NCBI RefSeq assembly: GCF_905475465.1
Contig: NC_062239.1
Span: 11,904,001-11,968,000 of the forward strand
DNA from: Pieris napi
Lineage: Eukaryota; Arthropoda; Insecta; Lepidoptera; Pieridae
Reading direction: 5' to 3'
Length of the DNA stretch: 64,000 nt
Part shown: positions 12,003-23,729 of the stretch, piece by piece
Layout of the letters: every line of letters starts with the position of its first letter
How positions within the stretch are numbered: position 1 is the first letter of the stretch
The notes under the pieces: model-generated
What the model saw: only the letters and a program-made list of their open reading frames with translations
Databases searched by the model: none
Told to the model about the DNA's origin: nothing
Made by a program: the position numbers and the translations under genes

Positions 12003-12150
12003 CTCTAAGGGTAACGAAAAAGGCCCACCAGGATACAGAAAGAGAGGTCGCTCTATTGCACGATGGGATGACGAGCTTATTGAAGATTGAGAGATAAATG
12101 GGCAAGATAGACAGAGATGTAGCCAGTTGAATGAGGCCTATAATCTATAA
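12003..12150 (+). pseudogene. Second LINE C-terminal scrap
   Basis: A plus-strand frame reads PPGYRKRGRSIARWDDEL, an in-frame stop, then GQDRQRCSQLNEAYNL. This is the RGRP..RW.DD...A..R..W...EAY pattern of LINE C-termini. It is back-to-back with the reverse-transcriptase fragment on the other strand. Confidence 0.55.
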
Positions 12151-12249
12151 GAGGTCCTTAGAAAAAATACAATTATTTTTGTATTTTGTAAAAGTGTGTG
12201 TACCTTTTGTTAAGATCGATGAATGCTTCCAGTAATAAATGAGGCTTAA

Positions 12250-12590
12250 TTTTTTTATGTAACAGGAGGCAAACGGGCAGAATAAATACCGCTGCCCATT
12301 ACCAGAAGGCTCGCAAGTGCGTTGCAGGTCTTTTAAGCATTGGTACGCTCTTTTCTTGAAATACTCTAAGTCCAATTGTTTCCGAAATAATTCTGTGGGC
12401 AGATGGTTCTACAAAGTGGTGATGCGCGGCAAAATTCCATTAAGAAACGCTTAGTTGTGGAACGACGGACGTCGAGGTGATACGTATGGTATTTCGTATT
12501 CTGCCTTGACGTGAAATGACACTCAGCTGCAGGTTTTAAACCGAACAATTCCTCTGGCGCAACGCCAAGGGTTCAAGCCGCATGGAAACA
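12250..12590 (-). mobile_element. LINE family A, C-terminus plus 3' tail
   Basis: On the minus strand one frame gives YFKKRAYQCLKDLQRTCEP, which matches the F-K-x-R-x-x-x-x-L ending of CR1/Jockey-like reverse transcriptase proteins. The 3' tail ends at about 12250 with a poly-A tract (poly-T on plus). This copy shows that family A is the end of a LINE. Confidence 0.75.
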
Positions 12591-12599
12591 GACTGGTCA

Positions 12600-13135
12600 T
12601 TGACGATTCGAATCACTTTTCGTAGAATACGTCAAGAGAAGGAGTTGGTACTGGGGAGATTAATTATTATTAAATAAGTTCTTTCATGTAGGAACTACAA
12701 CGTATATTAGTGCCACGAAATCTCATAACTCATAAAAAATAGTCTAAAAACACGAACAAAAACCAAAGAGTATACAAATTACACAAAAAATACAAAGTGC
12801 TGTAAATTATCATGAACAAAAAAATTCATATTTTGTGTTTCATTTACAATATTTTTAATCTTCATCAATTATATCCAGCTTGTATATTATGTAATGCTTG
12901 CCTTTATTTAATAATTACACTTTTATAACGTCACAAAACATATCTGCTATACAAAGCAAACAGAGGTTTATTTCAGTATGAATTGGAAGGCGACCTGGAG
13001 CAAGAGTATCGTGGATACGTATTTCTCACCCCTCCAAAGAATCTGATATCAAATTAATGGCCTATTGACAAGACCGTGATAGACAAGACTGCTATGGTTA
13101 CATTAATACAAACCACAGCGGTTTTCAAATGTAAC
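12600..13135. other. Intergenic, no gene seen
   Basis: Only AT-rich sequence and short frames are present, with nothing recognisable. Confidence 0.5.
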
Positions 13136-13138
13136 TTA

Positions 13139-13569
13139 GGGGGCGTCCATAAATTACGTGAGGTGTTTTTTAAAATTTTCGGTACCCCCCCCCCCCCCTG
13201 GTGAGATTTTATTCAACCCCATCCCCCAATCTCACGTGAGATTTTTCAAAATGTGGGTTTCTTACGTAAACGCGTAAGAAGCTAACTCTTTGGGCTCGGA
13301 GAACTCAAAATAACATAGAATTCGTACTTTTGAGCTCTGCGAGCTTCGAACAAAATAAGTGATATGTTGAGCGTTTAGGTATGGAGTTAGCGGAAAGTTT
13401 CAGAGATGGCCTTTAGGGTCAACCGTTTTCCTAATTTTTTTTTTCAATCGGAAAAAAAATTGCGTGATATATGCCGAGACCCCCTCTCTCTCCAACGTAA
13501 GGTAAAATGAGATTTGACTCGACCCCCTCCCCCCCCCTTAAACACCTCACGTAATTTATGGACGCCCCC
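13139..13569. mobile_element. Inverted-repeat element with GGGGGCGTCC ends
   Basis: The terminal inverted repeats are about 28 bp and begin GGGGGCGTCCATAAATTACG at both ends. They are flanked by TTA on each side (13136-13138 and 13570-13572). The interior carries C-runs (13187-13199 and near 13530) and no coding sequence. A 3-bp TTA duplication with G-rich ends fits the Zator group or a similar superfamily, but that assignment is from memory. Confidence 0.75.
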
Positions 13570-13572
13570 TTA

Positions 13573-14085
13573 TTATGATTGTATTATATTTTTTTTATAA
13601 AATAAAGAAATTAAATAAAAATAGATGCAAGACTATCAACGAGAATACACCGTGTATAATTAAATGTTGTATTCAAGTTGTTTTAATTTATATAAATTAA
13701 TCACCTTATCTAATCTCGTAATGACGACATCAACATGAGTCTACATGTTAATACACATAATGCCGAAACAAAAGTTTTACATAAAATAACAAGAAACAGC
13801 AATTTCAAGAAATAATAATTACGTAGAGATTTGGCAAAACGCAAGTTAATATACGAATATTGCGAGGAAGTGCAACTTGAATACTAAAAAAGGAAATTTA
13901 TAGATTTCCTAATCGTTTAAATCAAAGATTGTTTTAACATTAATATAATAAATTACTTTTCAAATCTACGCGGTATTTTTTTAAATATATGTCGGAGCAA
14001 TCAGCTGCCATTGTCATTATATGTCAAAGAGCTCGTAAAACAGTTAATATTTGTTGGTTTTTTCGATATGCGCATCATACAAAGC
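13573..14085. other. Intergenic, no gene seen
   Basis: This is AT-rich sequence without recognisable repeats or coding frames. Confidence 0.5.
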
Positions 14086-14089
14086 TACA

Positions 14090-14375
14090 GGTGTGTCAAA
14101 GATCGATGGAACGATGTATGATAGAGAAAAAAAGAATAGACAAAATAAAGAATACAGCATTAAGAAAAACGTAGATAAAAAAAACCTGGAAATGGGCGGA
14201 ACACATGGAAAAAGGAACAGAAAAGTGGAGAAAAAAATGTCTAAACCGAAGCCCAAGAGTTAAGCCTAAGAGAGAACTTAGAAAGTGGATAGACCAAATT
14301 AAAGAAACAGCAGGTGGTACATGGCAGAGAGTGGCACAAAAGAATAGGGGGATTTGGAGGAGGATTATATTACAA
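14090..14375 (+). pseudogene. LINE C-terminal fragment, frameshifted
   Basis: Joined frames give WKWAEHMEKGTEKW, LRKWIDQIKETAGG and TWQRVAQKNRGIWRR. This is the W.WAGH....W / RW.DDI...AG..W...AQ.R..W signature of RTE/R1-type LINE C-termini. Confidence 0.65.
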
Positions 14376-14749
14376 TAATTATAATATATATAAACTAATT
14401 TACTAACACTATTAACACTCTTTCTATTTAAAAAAAATATGGTGCAGAACGGTGCAACAGCGAATTGGTGAAAAATTATAAGCGGAATTGGTGACTACTA
14501 CATCTCGAGAGCTCCATCATATTTTGTATAATAAAGTTATTGGCATGTGAATCGTAAATTAAATTTTCAACGTTGAGAATATTCACAGTCAAAAGAGCTC
14601 AAAGCTACAGCATAAATGTATTATCTAGGGCGACCGGTTACCCAACATCCTGGTCTAAATATCATTAATGAAGTGTACACGCAATATATGCCCAATCAGA
14701 TATTATTTCACTCAACATCGCTGAGAGCATGTGAACGAGTAACTAGAAA

Positions 14750-15501
14750 GAATAAATATATAAAATTCTCGAGTCACAATGTTCGTTCACATACTTCTCC
14801 GAAACGGCTCGACCGATTCTTATGAAATTTTTTATGCATATTCAGTAAGTCTGGAATCGACTACTATCTATTCGAAATCCTATGTTATAAGGGGTGTCCC
14901 AAAAATTTTTGTTTTTATTTTTTTATGATACAGAAAATACATTACAACGTTTAATTTTCATCTACCCTCTACAATCCTCCAGATCAAACTTTCAAAAAAG
15001 ATTCGTATGAAAACATCGCAATAAGGATGTGGAAAAATACCAGTAAAAATCCCTAAATTGCTTACACTGCGGAAACTATAAACAATAGAGCAAAGTGAAG
15101 CCTACTACAGGTTTATAGAAGACATTACTATCTACAAAAAAGTAATACTATGTAATTATAATGTACGTGTGTATGTCACTGAACTCCTCTTAAACGGCTG
15201 GACCAATTTGAATGATTTTTTTTGTATGCGTTTGGGTGACGCCCTAGATGGTTTAGATTCACAAATAAGAACCCGGCAGAAGGCGCTGCAGTCGGTAACT
15301 ACGTTACAGTATCTGTACAGCAAATAAACAGCTGGTTTATATATAAACTTCTGTGCATTTGTTCGTAATTAAACTGCTAAACGGCTGGACAGATTTTTGA
15401 TGAAATTTTTTGTGTGTTTAAGTGGAGTCAAGAATGATTTACATTATTGATTTTTTTTGTATGTAAGACGTGTAGAGGACAACGTCTGTCGGATCCACTG
15501 G
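14750..15501 (+). mobile_element. Helitron-like element
   Basis: The left part contains AAATTCTCGAGTCACAATG, ACGGCTCGACCGATTC and GCATATTCAGTAAGTC, a text repeated at 41.87 kb. The body repeats ACGGCTGGAC, and the right end is ACAACGTCTGTCGGATC closing on CTGG before T, which fits the CTRR end of Helitrons. No Rep/helicase gene is present, so it is non-autonomous. Confidence 0.5.
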
Positions 15502-15884
15502 TATTTAATACAATATCACTATATCACATCATATCATCATAATTTACTTGACTTAAAGTACATAATTCCATAGATCGTAAATTTATTAGCAAGTTTCACA
15601 CACACATTGATGACAAAGTAGGCATAGTATGTTCAATATGTTACAAGATTACATAAGACATATTACGGTCACCACGGCCGTGGCCACAAGTGCATTGCGG
15701 ATAGTTTAACATAGTATTAGAATTTATATAATCACCCTTATTTGTTCTTATTAGGTCGATATAATGGCTTCTCACAGTAGAATTGAATGACTTAAACAAG
15801 AGATTTTTTTTCACATTACATTGTTAGTTCCATAGTCGAGAATTGGCAGTAGGAATTACTCATGCAAGTAATTTTTTATGGGTC

Positions 15885-16095
15885 ATGAGGCGATATAACT
15901 CAAAACTGGGCCATTAAAAAGGCGGAGAGTTTCTTGCCAGCTCTTGGCCTGCTCTACGCCCTTGACTTGCGAACTGGAAGTAAACGTAAATTTAAGAAAA
16001 TGCCCGTCGCCAAAACAGCCCGAGCTGAGCTGTAAGGCCCTTAAGGCCAGCAGCGAAATTCCATACAAAAAAAGCGAACGAGAGTTATGTAACCT
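15885..16095 (+). mobile_element. Repeat family C (LINE-like tail)
   Basis: The sequence contains GGCGGAGAGTTTCTTGCCAG, TACGCCCTTGACTTG and GGAAGTAAACGTAAATTTA, as in the copies at 9.6 and 17.7 kb. It is followed by GCCCGAGCTGAGC and CTAAGGCCAG-like text. Confidence 0.5.
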
Positions 16096-16376
16096 AACAT
16101 TAGTTAAGTAGTTAAGAATATTGTAAATAAAAAAAAGAAGAAAACACATTAGTCAAGTTACATATACATATATAGTTTAGATAATAAGTAGAAGCGTAAA
16201 CAATCATCGCTGACTTGGAGCCAATATGAGGCCTTTACTTTTTACCACATTCATAAATTGCATTTTAACATTCTCGTTTCCGATATTTTCCAATAACATA
16301 AGTGTCGTTTAGATTTATTTTAGCTTCAAACAAAAGCTTTCATTTATCTAAAGACATTTCTGAACATCCATACAAA

Positions 16377-16546
16377 CACCCCCCCCCCCCCCCCCCCCCC
16401 CGTAGTAACGTTTCTTGACCACCTAGTGACTCTTAATACCTAAAAGTTACCATTATATGGTGTAAAGTACTGGAAAGTCGAAAATAATATTAATAAAAGC
16501 ACCGTCCCTCCCAAAATTCGTTACGTAATACTTGAACGCTCCCTTA
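16377..16546 (-). mobile_element. Inverted-repeat element family D with long C-run
   Basis: Read on the minus strand it starts GGGAGCGTTCAAGTATTACG, contains TTATTTTCGACTTTCCAG and ends in a run of more than 20 G (C on plus, 16378-16400). The first 100 bp match 42538-42640, so it is a dispersed family. The long G-run could form a quadruplex. Confidence 0.55.
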
Positions 16547-17374
16547 CCCATCGTAAAAACTCTAAAGTTATATGGCAAACACTGAAGAAGAGGAAACGTA
16601 CTAAGGAAATTAAAGTGTAACAACTGATCAACCGATATTCCAATTGTCTATTCAAGAACTACTTTACCACACGTGTTACATAACTGATGTATACGATTAC
16701 AAATTGAGACACGAGGGTTCTGTCCACGTGTCGATTACTCATGCAAACAAAACAGTTAAGCATGACGCATCACAATTGGATATATCCAGTCGCTCCATGA
16801 CAATGCAAGGATCGCATATGCAACATAGTAGTATGTATTATTTTTGGAAAAAATTTACTATTCAATAAATGATTATTTGCGTAAGACACTGTAATTGATA
16901 TAAATTTAATAAAGATGATATTTACGATACAGATAATATAAGAATTGACTTTGACTAATAATGTAAAATTCCTTAAGACAAATTTGCGCGCCATTGTGTG
17001 TGGCAGAATATGCGAACGATTTACGATTGTATCACCTTAACATTTTTATACCATATTCTTGCAATAAATAAATTATTATTATTAGAGTAATAAGTTCTAT
17101 CAACCATTGCACTGAGATGGCGAAGAGTATATAGAGGGAGGCAAAGGAAAGTACGGGACGCCCAAAAAGGGCAGACATCGCAGCCCATGAACTATTGAGG
17201 GTGGAATGCTCTATTTAAAACAGTTGAAGATCGTATCTCCCATAGGAGACCCTCACCGGAAGTCGATTCCACAGTTCGCTAGTTCGCAAATGATGTGCTT
17301 GCTACTTTGAATTGGTACGAGAATTTCATTTACCCTTAATGGACTTAATGGACTGTTGTCAATGGTCTGATCTT

Positions 17375-17890
17375 TAAAATTCAAACGGGGGCAAACGGGC
17401 AGGAGGCTCACCTGATGGTAAGTTATACCTCCGCCCATGAACACTCTCAGTGCCAGAGGGATTTCCGGCCTTTTAAGAATTGGTACGCTCTTTTCTTGAA
17501 GGATCCTAAGTCGAATCGGTTCGGAAATACTTCAGTGGGCAGCTGGTTCCACAAAGTGGTGGTGCACGTCAAAAACAGCCTTGAAAAACGCTCAGTTGTG
17601 GAACGACGGACGTCGAGGTGATACGGGTGGAACTACCTATCCTGCCTGGACGTTCGATGATGAAACTCAGCTGCAGGTATTAATATAAGGTAGTAAATGT
17701 AAATTTAGAATTAATTTAACTTATTTTCTTACGTTCATAAGTGTACTTGTTTACCTATATAAATAAAGTTATTTCGACTTGACTTCATCCGAACAACTCT
17801 GAACACTCTCCTTGGTAAATGAGGTAGAAGAGTGACCCCAAATCTCTACGCCAAGGGATCAAGCCGATCGGAAAGAGATTGGGTTTGAGC
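17375..17890 (-). mobile_element. LINE family A copy, interrupted
   Basis: Minus-strand copy of family A. The plus strand shows GGCAAACGGGCAGGAGGCTC, then TTAAGAATTGGTACGCTC, GGAACGACGGACGTCGAGG and CAGCTGCAGG. The family text resumes at 17786 (CCGAACAACTCTGAACAC, ACGCCAAGGGATCAAGCCG) after a 100-bp insert of family C. Confidence 0.75.
17685..17784 (+). mobile_element. Repeat family C nested in LINE A
   Basis: The segment reads GTAGTAAATGTAAATTTAG, ACGTTCATAAGTGTACTTG and ACCTATATAAATAAAG, the 3' end of family C. It splits the family A copy at 17375-17890 and is therefore the younger insertion. Confidence 0.65.
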
Positions 17891-18068
17891 TTTAGTTACA
17901 ACTGTGTATGATATCATATGTACTTTCCTTATAAACCATCTCGCAATTAAAACTTTTAAATAATTAAAATGTTTGACCATTGGAACGCCCTCTACTGGGC
18001 AAAGTTCTGTGACCGTGAAGCTCAGGACATACAAGACATGCCCTTAACGTCCGAGCACTGACATACCC

Positions 18069-18231
18069 CAGTGGCACTCCTTTAAGACCTCAGATTTAGG
18101 TATATGTTTCGCCTAATTCTTCTTCTGTCTAATGCCGGTTTCCTCACGATGTTTTCCTTTCCACAAAATTCGGGGATCGAACCGACCTCACTGATGCACG
18201 CTGAATCCACTACCAACAGACAACAGTGCTC
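18069..18231 (-). mobile_element. SINE family 1, degenerate
   Basis: The minus strand keeps scraps of the head (GGATTCAGCGTGCATC), the B box (GGTTCGATCCCC complement at about 18174) and the tail (complement of AGTGGCACTCC). Large internal deletions are present. Confidence 0.6.
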
Positions 18232-18977
18232 AGCACGAGATATATTCACGTGCCTTAAGCCCCTATCCCAGCACGAATTGATTTCAGTGTTTTGGGGTGG
18301 ACTGCGGGGCTTAGTGGAGAGCTGAAGTACTGAGGCGCGCCGGCCCGTAATAACAATTAGTTATGTAAAACATTAAATTAATGTAATTTTATCAATTTTT
18401 TTTTCTACATTGAATTACTTGGCTTGCGATAAAATATATCGTGTAAATTTCAAAATCATGTTCTATATACATTTTCGTCATATAATGAATTCAAACTGTC
18501 AAAAATTGGCTATGTTTGGATTTTTTTCTATCGAGCAAAGTTATTTAAATTGTGTATCGATCTTTCAAAATGCTTAACTTCACCATATTATATTTTTTAT
18601 CTTAAGGGAACGATGACGAAAAATGGAAAGAAACAATGTACTTTTTTGGAGTTTGGCGACCAGATGGTTCCTTAAAATGCTATTTCTTTTATTTTTTCAT
18701 CCATGCCAAGTCCGCACCCAACTCCATTTATATGTAGCCTGCGCTTCAAACAATAACAATATTGTTGAAGTGTTTTTTAATGGAGTAGCTTTATTTAGAT
18801 ATGAAATTGTTATCTGATAAGAGAATACAGTAATTAGGTATTATTATCGCGGTTTGCTTGACATACATGCGAATCATGTCTTGCTTCCGCCTTATCTTTA
18901 ATGCAAATAATTAATTTTTACGTGTATATATATACGATTGAATTGATTTTGATTTTTTGACCATAATGTACCTAATA

Positions 18978-19242
18978 AGTCACCTCGACGTCCGTCGTTC
19001 CACAACTGAGCGTTTTTAAAGTGCGTTTTTTGCCGCGCTTCACCACTATGTGGTACCAGCTGCCCACTGAAGTATTTGCAAACCTATTCGACTTAGGATC
19101 CTTTAAGAAAAGAGCGTAGGTACCAATTCGTTAAAGGCCAGCAACACTGTCGCGAGCCGTCTGGCTTTGAGAATGTCCATGGGCGACGGTATCACTTAAC
19201 AGCAGATGAGCCTCCTGCGAGTTCCCTGTTCTAGAAAAAAAA
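18978..19242 (+). mobile_element. LINE family A, C-terminus and 3' end
   Basis: In sense orientation one frame reads TTMWYQLPTEVFANLFDLG then SFKKRA and a stop. This is the W..LP..VF...(F/Y)dL..FK pattern that closes CR1/Jockey-type reverse-transcriptase ORFs. It is followed by the conserved tail CACTTAACAGCAGATGAGCC and a poly-A tract at about 19233. Remnants of a GATTTTGATTTTTTGA tail lie just upstream. Confidence 0.8.
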
Positions 19243-21560
19243 TTTGTGCGGGGATGGCACATCTCTACGTCACGTAAGCACTAATGCTTCAACACAAATA
19301 TACGAACTCGAAATTTCTTTTTTTTTACCGGAAACCTAATCCAGAACCTCACCTCCGTGTCATACGCCATTATAAATCTTTATCTTTACTCGAAATAAAA
19401 GATATCATTTATATTTCTCGCTTTTATACATTTTCAGTTTTTAAGTATTGTTAGTAATAATTAATTGACAAAGCAAGCTGTGTTTTCCTCTTAAAGGATG
19501 AGCAATTAGTTTTTATATTTGTATATGTATTTGGCCGTTGGCAAACGTTTAAAATAAATATCTATTTTAAAAAAGGCACAAGCTTTCTGACAATAAAAAT
19601 CCTTTGAGAGACGACAGTACAACTTTGTACTGTTGTACTAAGTTAGTTAATGAGGATGCAATTAATATTGGATAATTTGGTCACAGAGTAGGTCAACTGT
19701 ATTGCAAATAACATCTAAATATTGACGTTTGTTGTTACAGATAAAATATAGTTTCACGAAAAGATTAGTTACGATAATAAAAGAAAAAGTTTCAGTGTAA
19801 TCACAAATAATGATATAATTTATCTAAAAATTTATATTTATAATACCATCGTTGGGGCTTTAATTTTAACCCCAAACAACTCTCCAAACGAAACTAAGAA
19901 GAAAACTAAACGCGTCAAAATAATTTAAAAATACATAATTAAGAACTTACATGAACACATTCTTTCCAAATCTCTTGGCAATCCACAGAAGATGATTGTG
20001 AAATATTACACGATGCCAAGAAAATTGCCGCCAAAAAACACCAACTATTTTCGTCTACAGCATAAATCGCCAAAATACAGCACAGAAATGTTATAAATTA
20101 ATAAAAAAACACTAGAAATGTAATAATTTCAAGTCGTTTCTATTTTTAATCACAGAACTGCACCAATAATATCCTTTTAATAATAAAATAAGAGCCTGTA
20201 ATATTTGATATTATATTAGTTTTTATATAATAAATTGACAGGAATATCCACAGATATAATTTAAAAATCAAATACGTTCAAAACACAAACGCGCGAAGTA
20301 AACCTCAAATAAAAAATAAAAAAAACAACTTTATCTATGAGAAGGCGTAACGAACACCCGTCGTGAACTGCGCTTCTGTGGACAGTGACCAGACGCAAAT
20401 TATCAAAAACCAGACAAGCGTGTGTCGGGACACAACAGATAAGGTTCATTAGTGCTTTATGCATCTGTTATTGTAACAAATACATGTTTTACATACACAA
20501 TTAAAATTAAGAAGCGGTCTTGTATAAAAATCACATAGAAACCTCTATGCTCTTTGAGAAGCGCAAAAGGAGGTTTTAAAGTATCTATGCTCGTGGAGGC
20601 AAAGACAATAGAGAGATAAATATTTTTCGATTCGAATCAACAACAACGAATGCAAACAGTAGGAAGTTTGACAAACGCATATACACCACAGACAAATTAT
20701 TTAAAAATTAGGATAACACAATCTGGGGCACGTTTCCCGTAGCATATTCTATATTCCTGAACTCAAATCACAATAACTGTATACAAAAAATGTCAAATAC
20801 AGTTCCAAAAAGTTGATCAAAATTCTTAGATATTATATTTATGTTTACAAATTGCGAGCCTTTGCGATCCCTAATGCTTTATCTGTGTTCCTACATAGGT
20901 TCCGTCTTAAACCCTGGCATATAACAATAAGCTATTCAAATGAATTCAACGCCTTTATACTTTAAATAAGGAACATTGACATTTGACATCAGAATACGTA
21001 ATCAAGCGTCAAAGATTAGAATGCGCAAAAAATACATAGACAATTTACACGTCACGTCTGCTAAAATCTAATTGCTATTAGCATTTTTATTAATTTAATT
21101 TAAAAAATATGTAGTTTTCATTTAGATATTAAAGAAATTTTAAAATATATTACGTCTGTGGAATACGTAGTTACAGAATTGTTCTCTCGTATACAATCCC
21201 AAGACCACAATACACCAAACTACTGTATTGATTAGGGGACCCAGATGATCCATAGACCATAGGTTATAGACGCACATCATACATAAACTTTATGCATTAG
21301 GAAAGTGAAAGGTTGTTAAACTAGCAATTAGTTTGAAATATTTTGTTTTCTCCGTTACGTGTAAGAACCTTAGAAAATAACCAGTACAGTATACCATTTA
21401 TGTGTACCTGGACAGCATGACATCAACGTTGAATACTAATTGTATATACAGTCATAATCTGAAAGACATCGAAGGGACTACTCGATAAATAAAACCGATA
21501 GTCGTAACAGCCGATGACGTTGTTATTAAGTACCTAATACAATACTGACTACATTTTTAA
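19243..21560. other. AT-rich region, no gene supported
   Basis: No repeat family or open frame stands out. On the minus strand, 19951-20054 is an exon-like segment with an acceptor-like CTGTAG before it and a GTAAGT donor after it; see findings. It has no partner exon that I could find. Confidence 0.4.
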
Positions 21561-21561
21561 C

Positions 21562-21743
21562 AATCGTGGCTTCAGTGTGCGACTCTCATTCCTGACGAAT
21601 TGACTTTCTCTTTCTATGTGAAGGTGAAGGAAAACATCCAGAGGAAACCAGCATGCCTTAGTTCCAAAAAGTCAACGGCGTGTGTGGCGACAAGGCTGAT
21701 CAATTCCCTTACAAAACGTCCTATAAAGTTTGTAGTGCCATTG
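21562..21743 (+). mobile_element. SINE family 1, damaged
   Basis: The copy starts within the A box (GTGGCTTCAGTGTGCGACTC), loses the B box, and keeps the GTGAAGGAAAACATC and CAACGGCGTGTGTGG body. The tail, GTTTGTAGTGCCATTG, is present. Confidence 0.65.
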
Positions 21744-22700
21744 TTGTTTTTACATATCTTTGAGAAGCTTATTTGTATAAAGTATATATATATCTATATA
21801 TCACTCAAGCCTTTTCCCTTAAGGGGTAGACAGAGACCACAGATCTCCACTTGCTACGGTCCTGACTTTCATGACATTCACAATGCTTTTGTTTGTTAGA
21901 TAACTCTACTAAATATAGGAAATAGAAAGTAACCATGTTGCCGTCGACCAATCGCCAGTATATAACTTATATATAAGGAAATTATATTAACCTATTTATG
22001 TGTATACACGTAGCGTGTAAGCTGACAGGATATCATTCACTTCACCAGCTGCGTAGGCATGGCTGCTCTTTGCTACCTTTGGTAGTCAAATGAAATTGCC
22101 AGCAGCTACTATCTGTCTGTAAATTACGGTCGGAATAGTCTGATATTACGATATCCCATAAGCATGGACGATTTTCAATTTCATAAACCTTTCTGTATCA
22201 AAACTCATTTATTTTCCTAAAAAAACGCACGCGGATGTGTGTCTTGGCAGCCGGTTGGACACTGAGTGAATGTTATGAGACGTAGCTAATAGCTTGCTCG
22301 AATACGTTTGTTTGGCGACATCGCCAGCGTGCCACGTGTCCGGAATCCACAAAGGGAAGGGAAAAGGGCCGCACTTCCAAAATGGCGACGTTGCTAAACC
22401 GTCGTCAAGTGAGTTAACTGCCATACATTTCAATACAAATTGTTCAGATACGTAGCCAGCGACGTCGCCATGTCATCCCGGTTAGTGCGCGGCCTTAACG
22501 CTGTAGAGACAAGTAAGCGATGCCAATAGCGACTTCAGAGTTGAATAATTGTACCGCACTAACTCAAGGTAACATCTAAGATACTACGCTTAGGATTCTA
22601 GAGAACTTCATCGAAATTATACCCAACAATTAAAAAAATATAATTTAAGAAGAACACAAAGAAGTAAAAATATCAAAATGGTGCTTAAAAATCAAATAAA

Positions 22701-22963
22701 TCAGTGGCGCTACAACCTTTTTAGGTCTGGGCCTCAGATTTCTGTATCTGTTTCATGATCATCAATCTAATAGGTGATCCTCCTGTGCCTGAAACACGCC
22801 GTTAACTTTTTGGGTCTAAAGCCGGTTTCCTCACGATGATTTCCTTCACCGTTTGAGCGAATGTTAAATACCCATAAAAAGTCCATTGGTGCACAGCCGA
22901 AAATCGAAACTACGACCTCAGGGACGAGAGTCCCACACTAAAGCCACTAGGCCAACACTGCTC
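22701..22963 (-). mobile_element. SINE family 1, near full length
   Basis: The minus strand has GTTGGCCTAGTGGCTTTAG, a mutated B box (GTTTCGATTTTCGG), the body and TTGTAGCGCCACTGA. The mutated B box suggests that this copy is transcriptionally dead. Confidence 0.8.
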
Positions 22964-23522
22964 TTCAATATGGTGCTTACGTAGAATAATATATCTTGAT
23001 ATTATAATCTACATAAGCTCCGCACGAGTAAGCAAATACAAGTGTTTTATTTAGATATTAATTTTACAAGAAAATACTTATCTACCAATTATAAAAGCAG
23101 TAATTTTCAACTCCAATTAAAAGATATGATCAGTTGTAGAAGTTATTTTTAACCATCAGAAAAAACCTTAAGGTTAATTTAGTGAATAAAATGCATTTTA
23201 AATATTTTTACCGAGTAAGTAAAAATGACGCTAACATGAATAATTAAATGATTTTTTCTTTGGTCATGATTTATAACGTGCCATCAATTATTATCATAGT
23301 GCGCACATAAACACTTATATGGGGCCCGCCTTAAGTTAAATATATCTCTGATAAATTCTGCAATCTCTTATTGACATAACCTTTACACATTTTAGGCTAT
23401 GTTCACATGTAACGCGCGTTAACGCGCGTCAACGCGCGATCAAATTTGAAGAGCGTTCAGATGATGAGCGCTAACGCGCGTTGCGAGAGTGCTCGTCAGT
23501 CTAGTTCGGTAGAACGTAGAAA

Positions 23523-23672
23523 ATGGACGTGGAAGAGGCTATTATTTTGTGGTTATATTATAAAGAAAAATATAGAAAAAGAAAACGTACACATTGGATT
23601 CATCCAATTTTGAAAAAAAATACAAATTATATTATATTTTTTATACAAATTAGCTATATTCCAACTTGCTGA
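23523..23672 (+). pseudogene. Harbinger transposase N-terminal stub
   Basis: The frame opens MDVEEAIILWLYY, then a KEKYRKRKR basic stretch and THWIHPIL. The basic run plus W-(V/I)-HP-I is typical of the N-terminus of HARBI1/Harbinger nucleases. Coding similarity ends after about 31 residues, and the stop falls 18 codons later in unrelated sequence. The catalytic domain is absent. Confidence 0.65.
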
Positions 23673-23729
23673 CCTTTTTTCTACTTCATCGATTAGTAAG
23701 TCGATGTCAACATCTTCAATTTCACTCAT
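23553..23729 (-). pseudogene. MADF/Myb-like N-terminal stub of Harbinger ORF2
   Basis: The minus-strand frame begins MSEIEDVDIDLLIDEVEKRS then ASWNIANLYK, matching the start of a MADF domain (LI.EV..R..LW). Such DNA-binding proteins are the second gene of Harbinger elements and help the transposase. After about 30 residues the frame runs into the antisense of the transposase stub, so the domain is cut short. Confidence 0.55.

Noticed and set aside
13139..13569. CRISPR-like or satellite array because of repeated short motifs
   Set aside because: The repeats are a single pair of inverted ends with a target duplication. No regularly spaced direct repeats occur anywhere in the window.
16644..16868. 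74-residue plus-strand open frame
   Set aside because: No domain, and flanked by repeat-derived sequence; the frame is short enough to be random.
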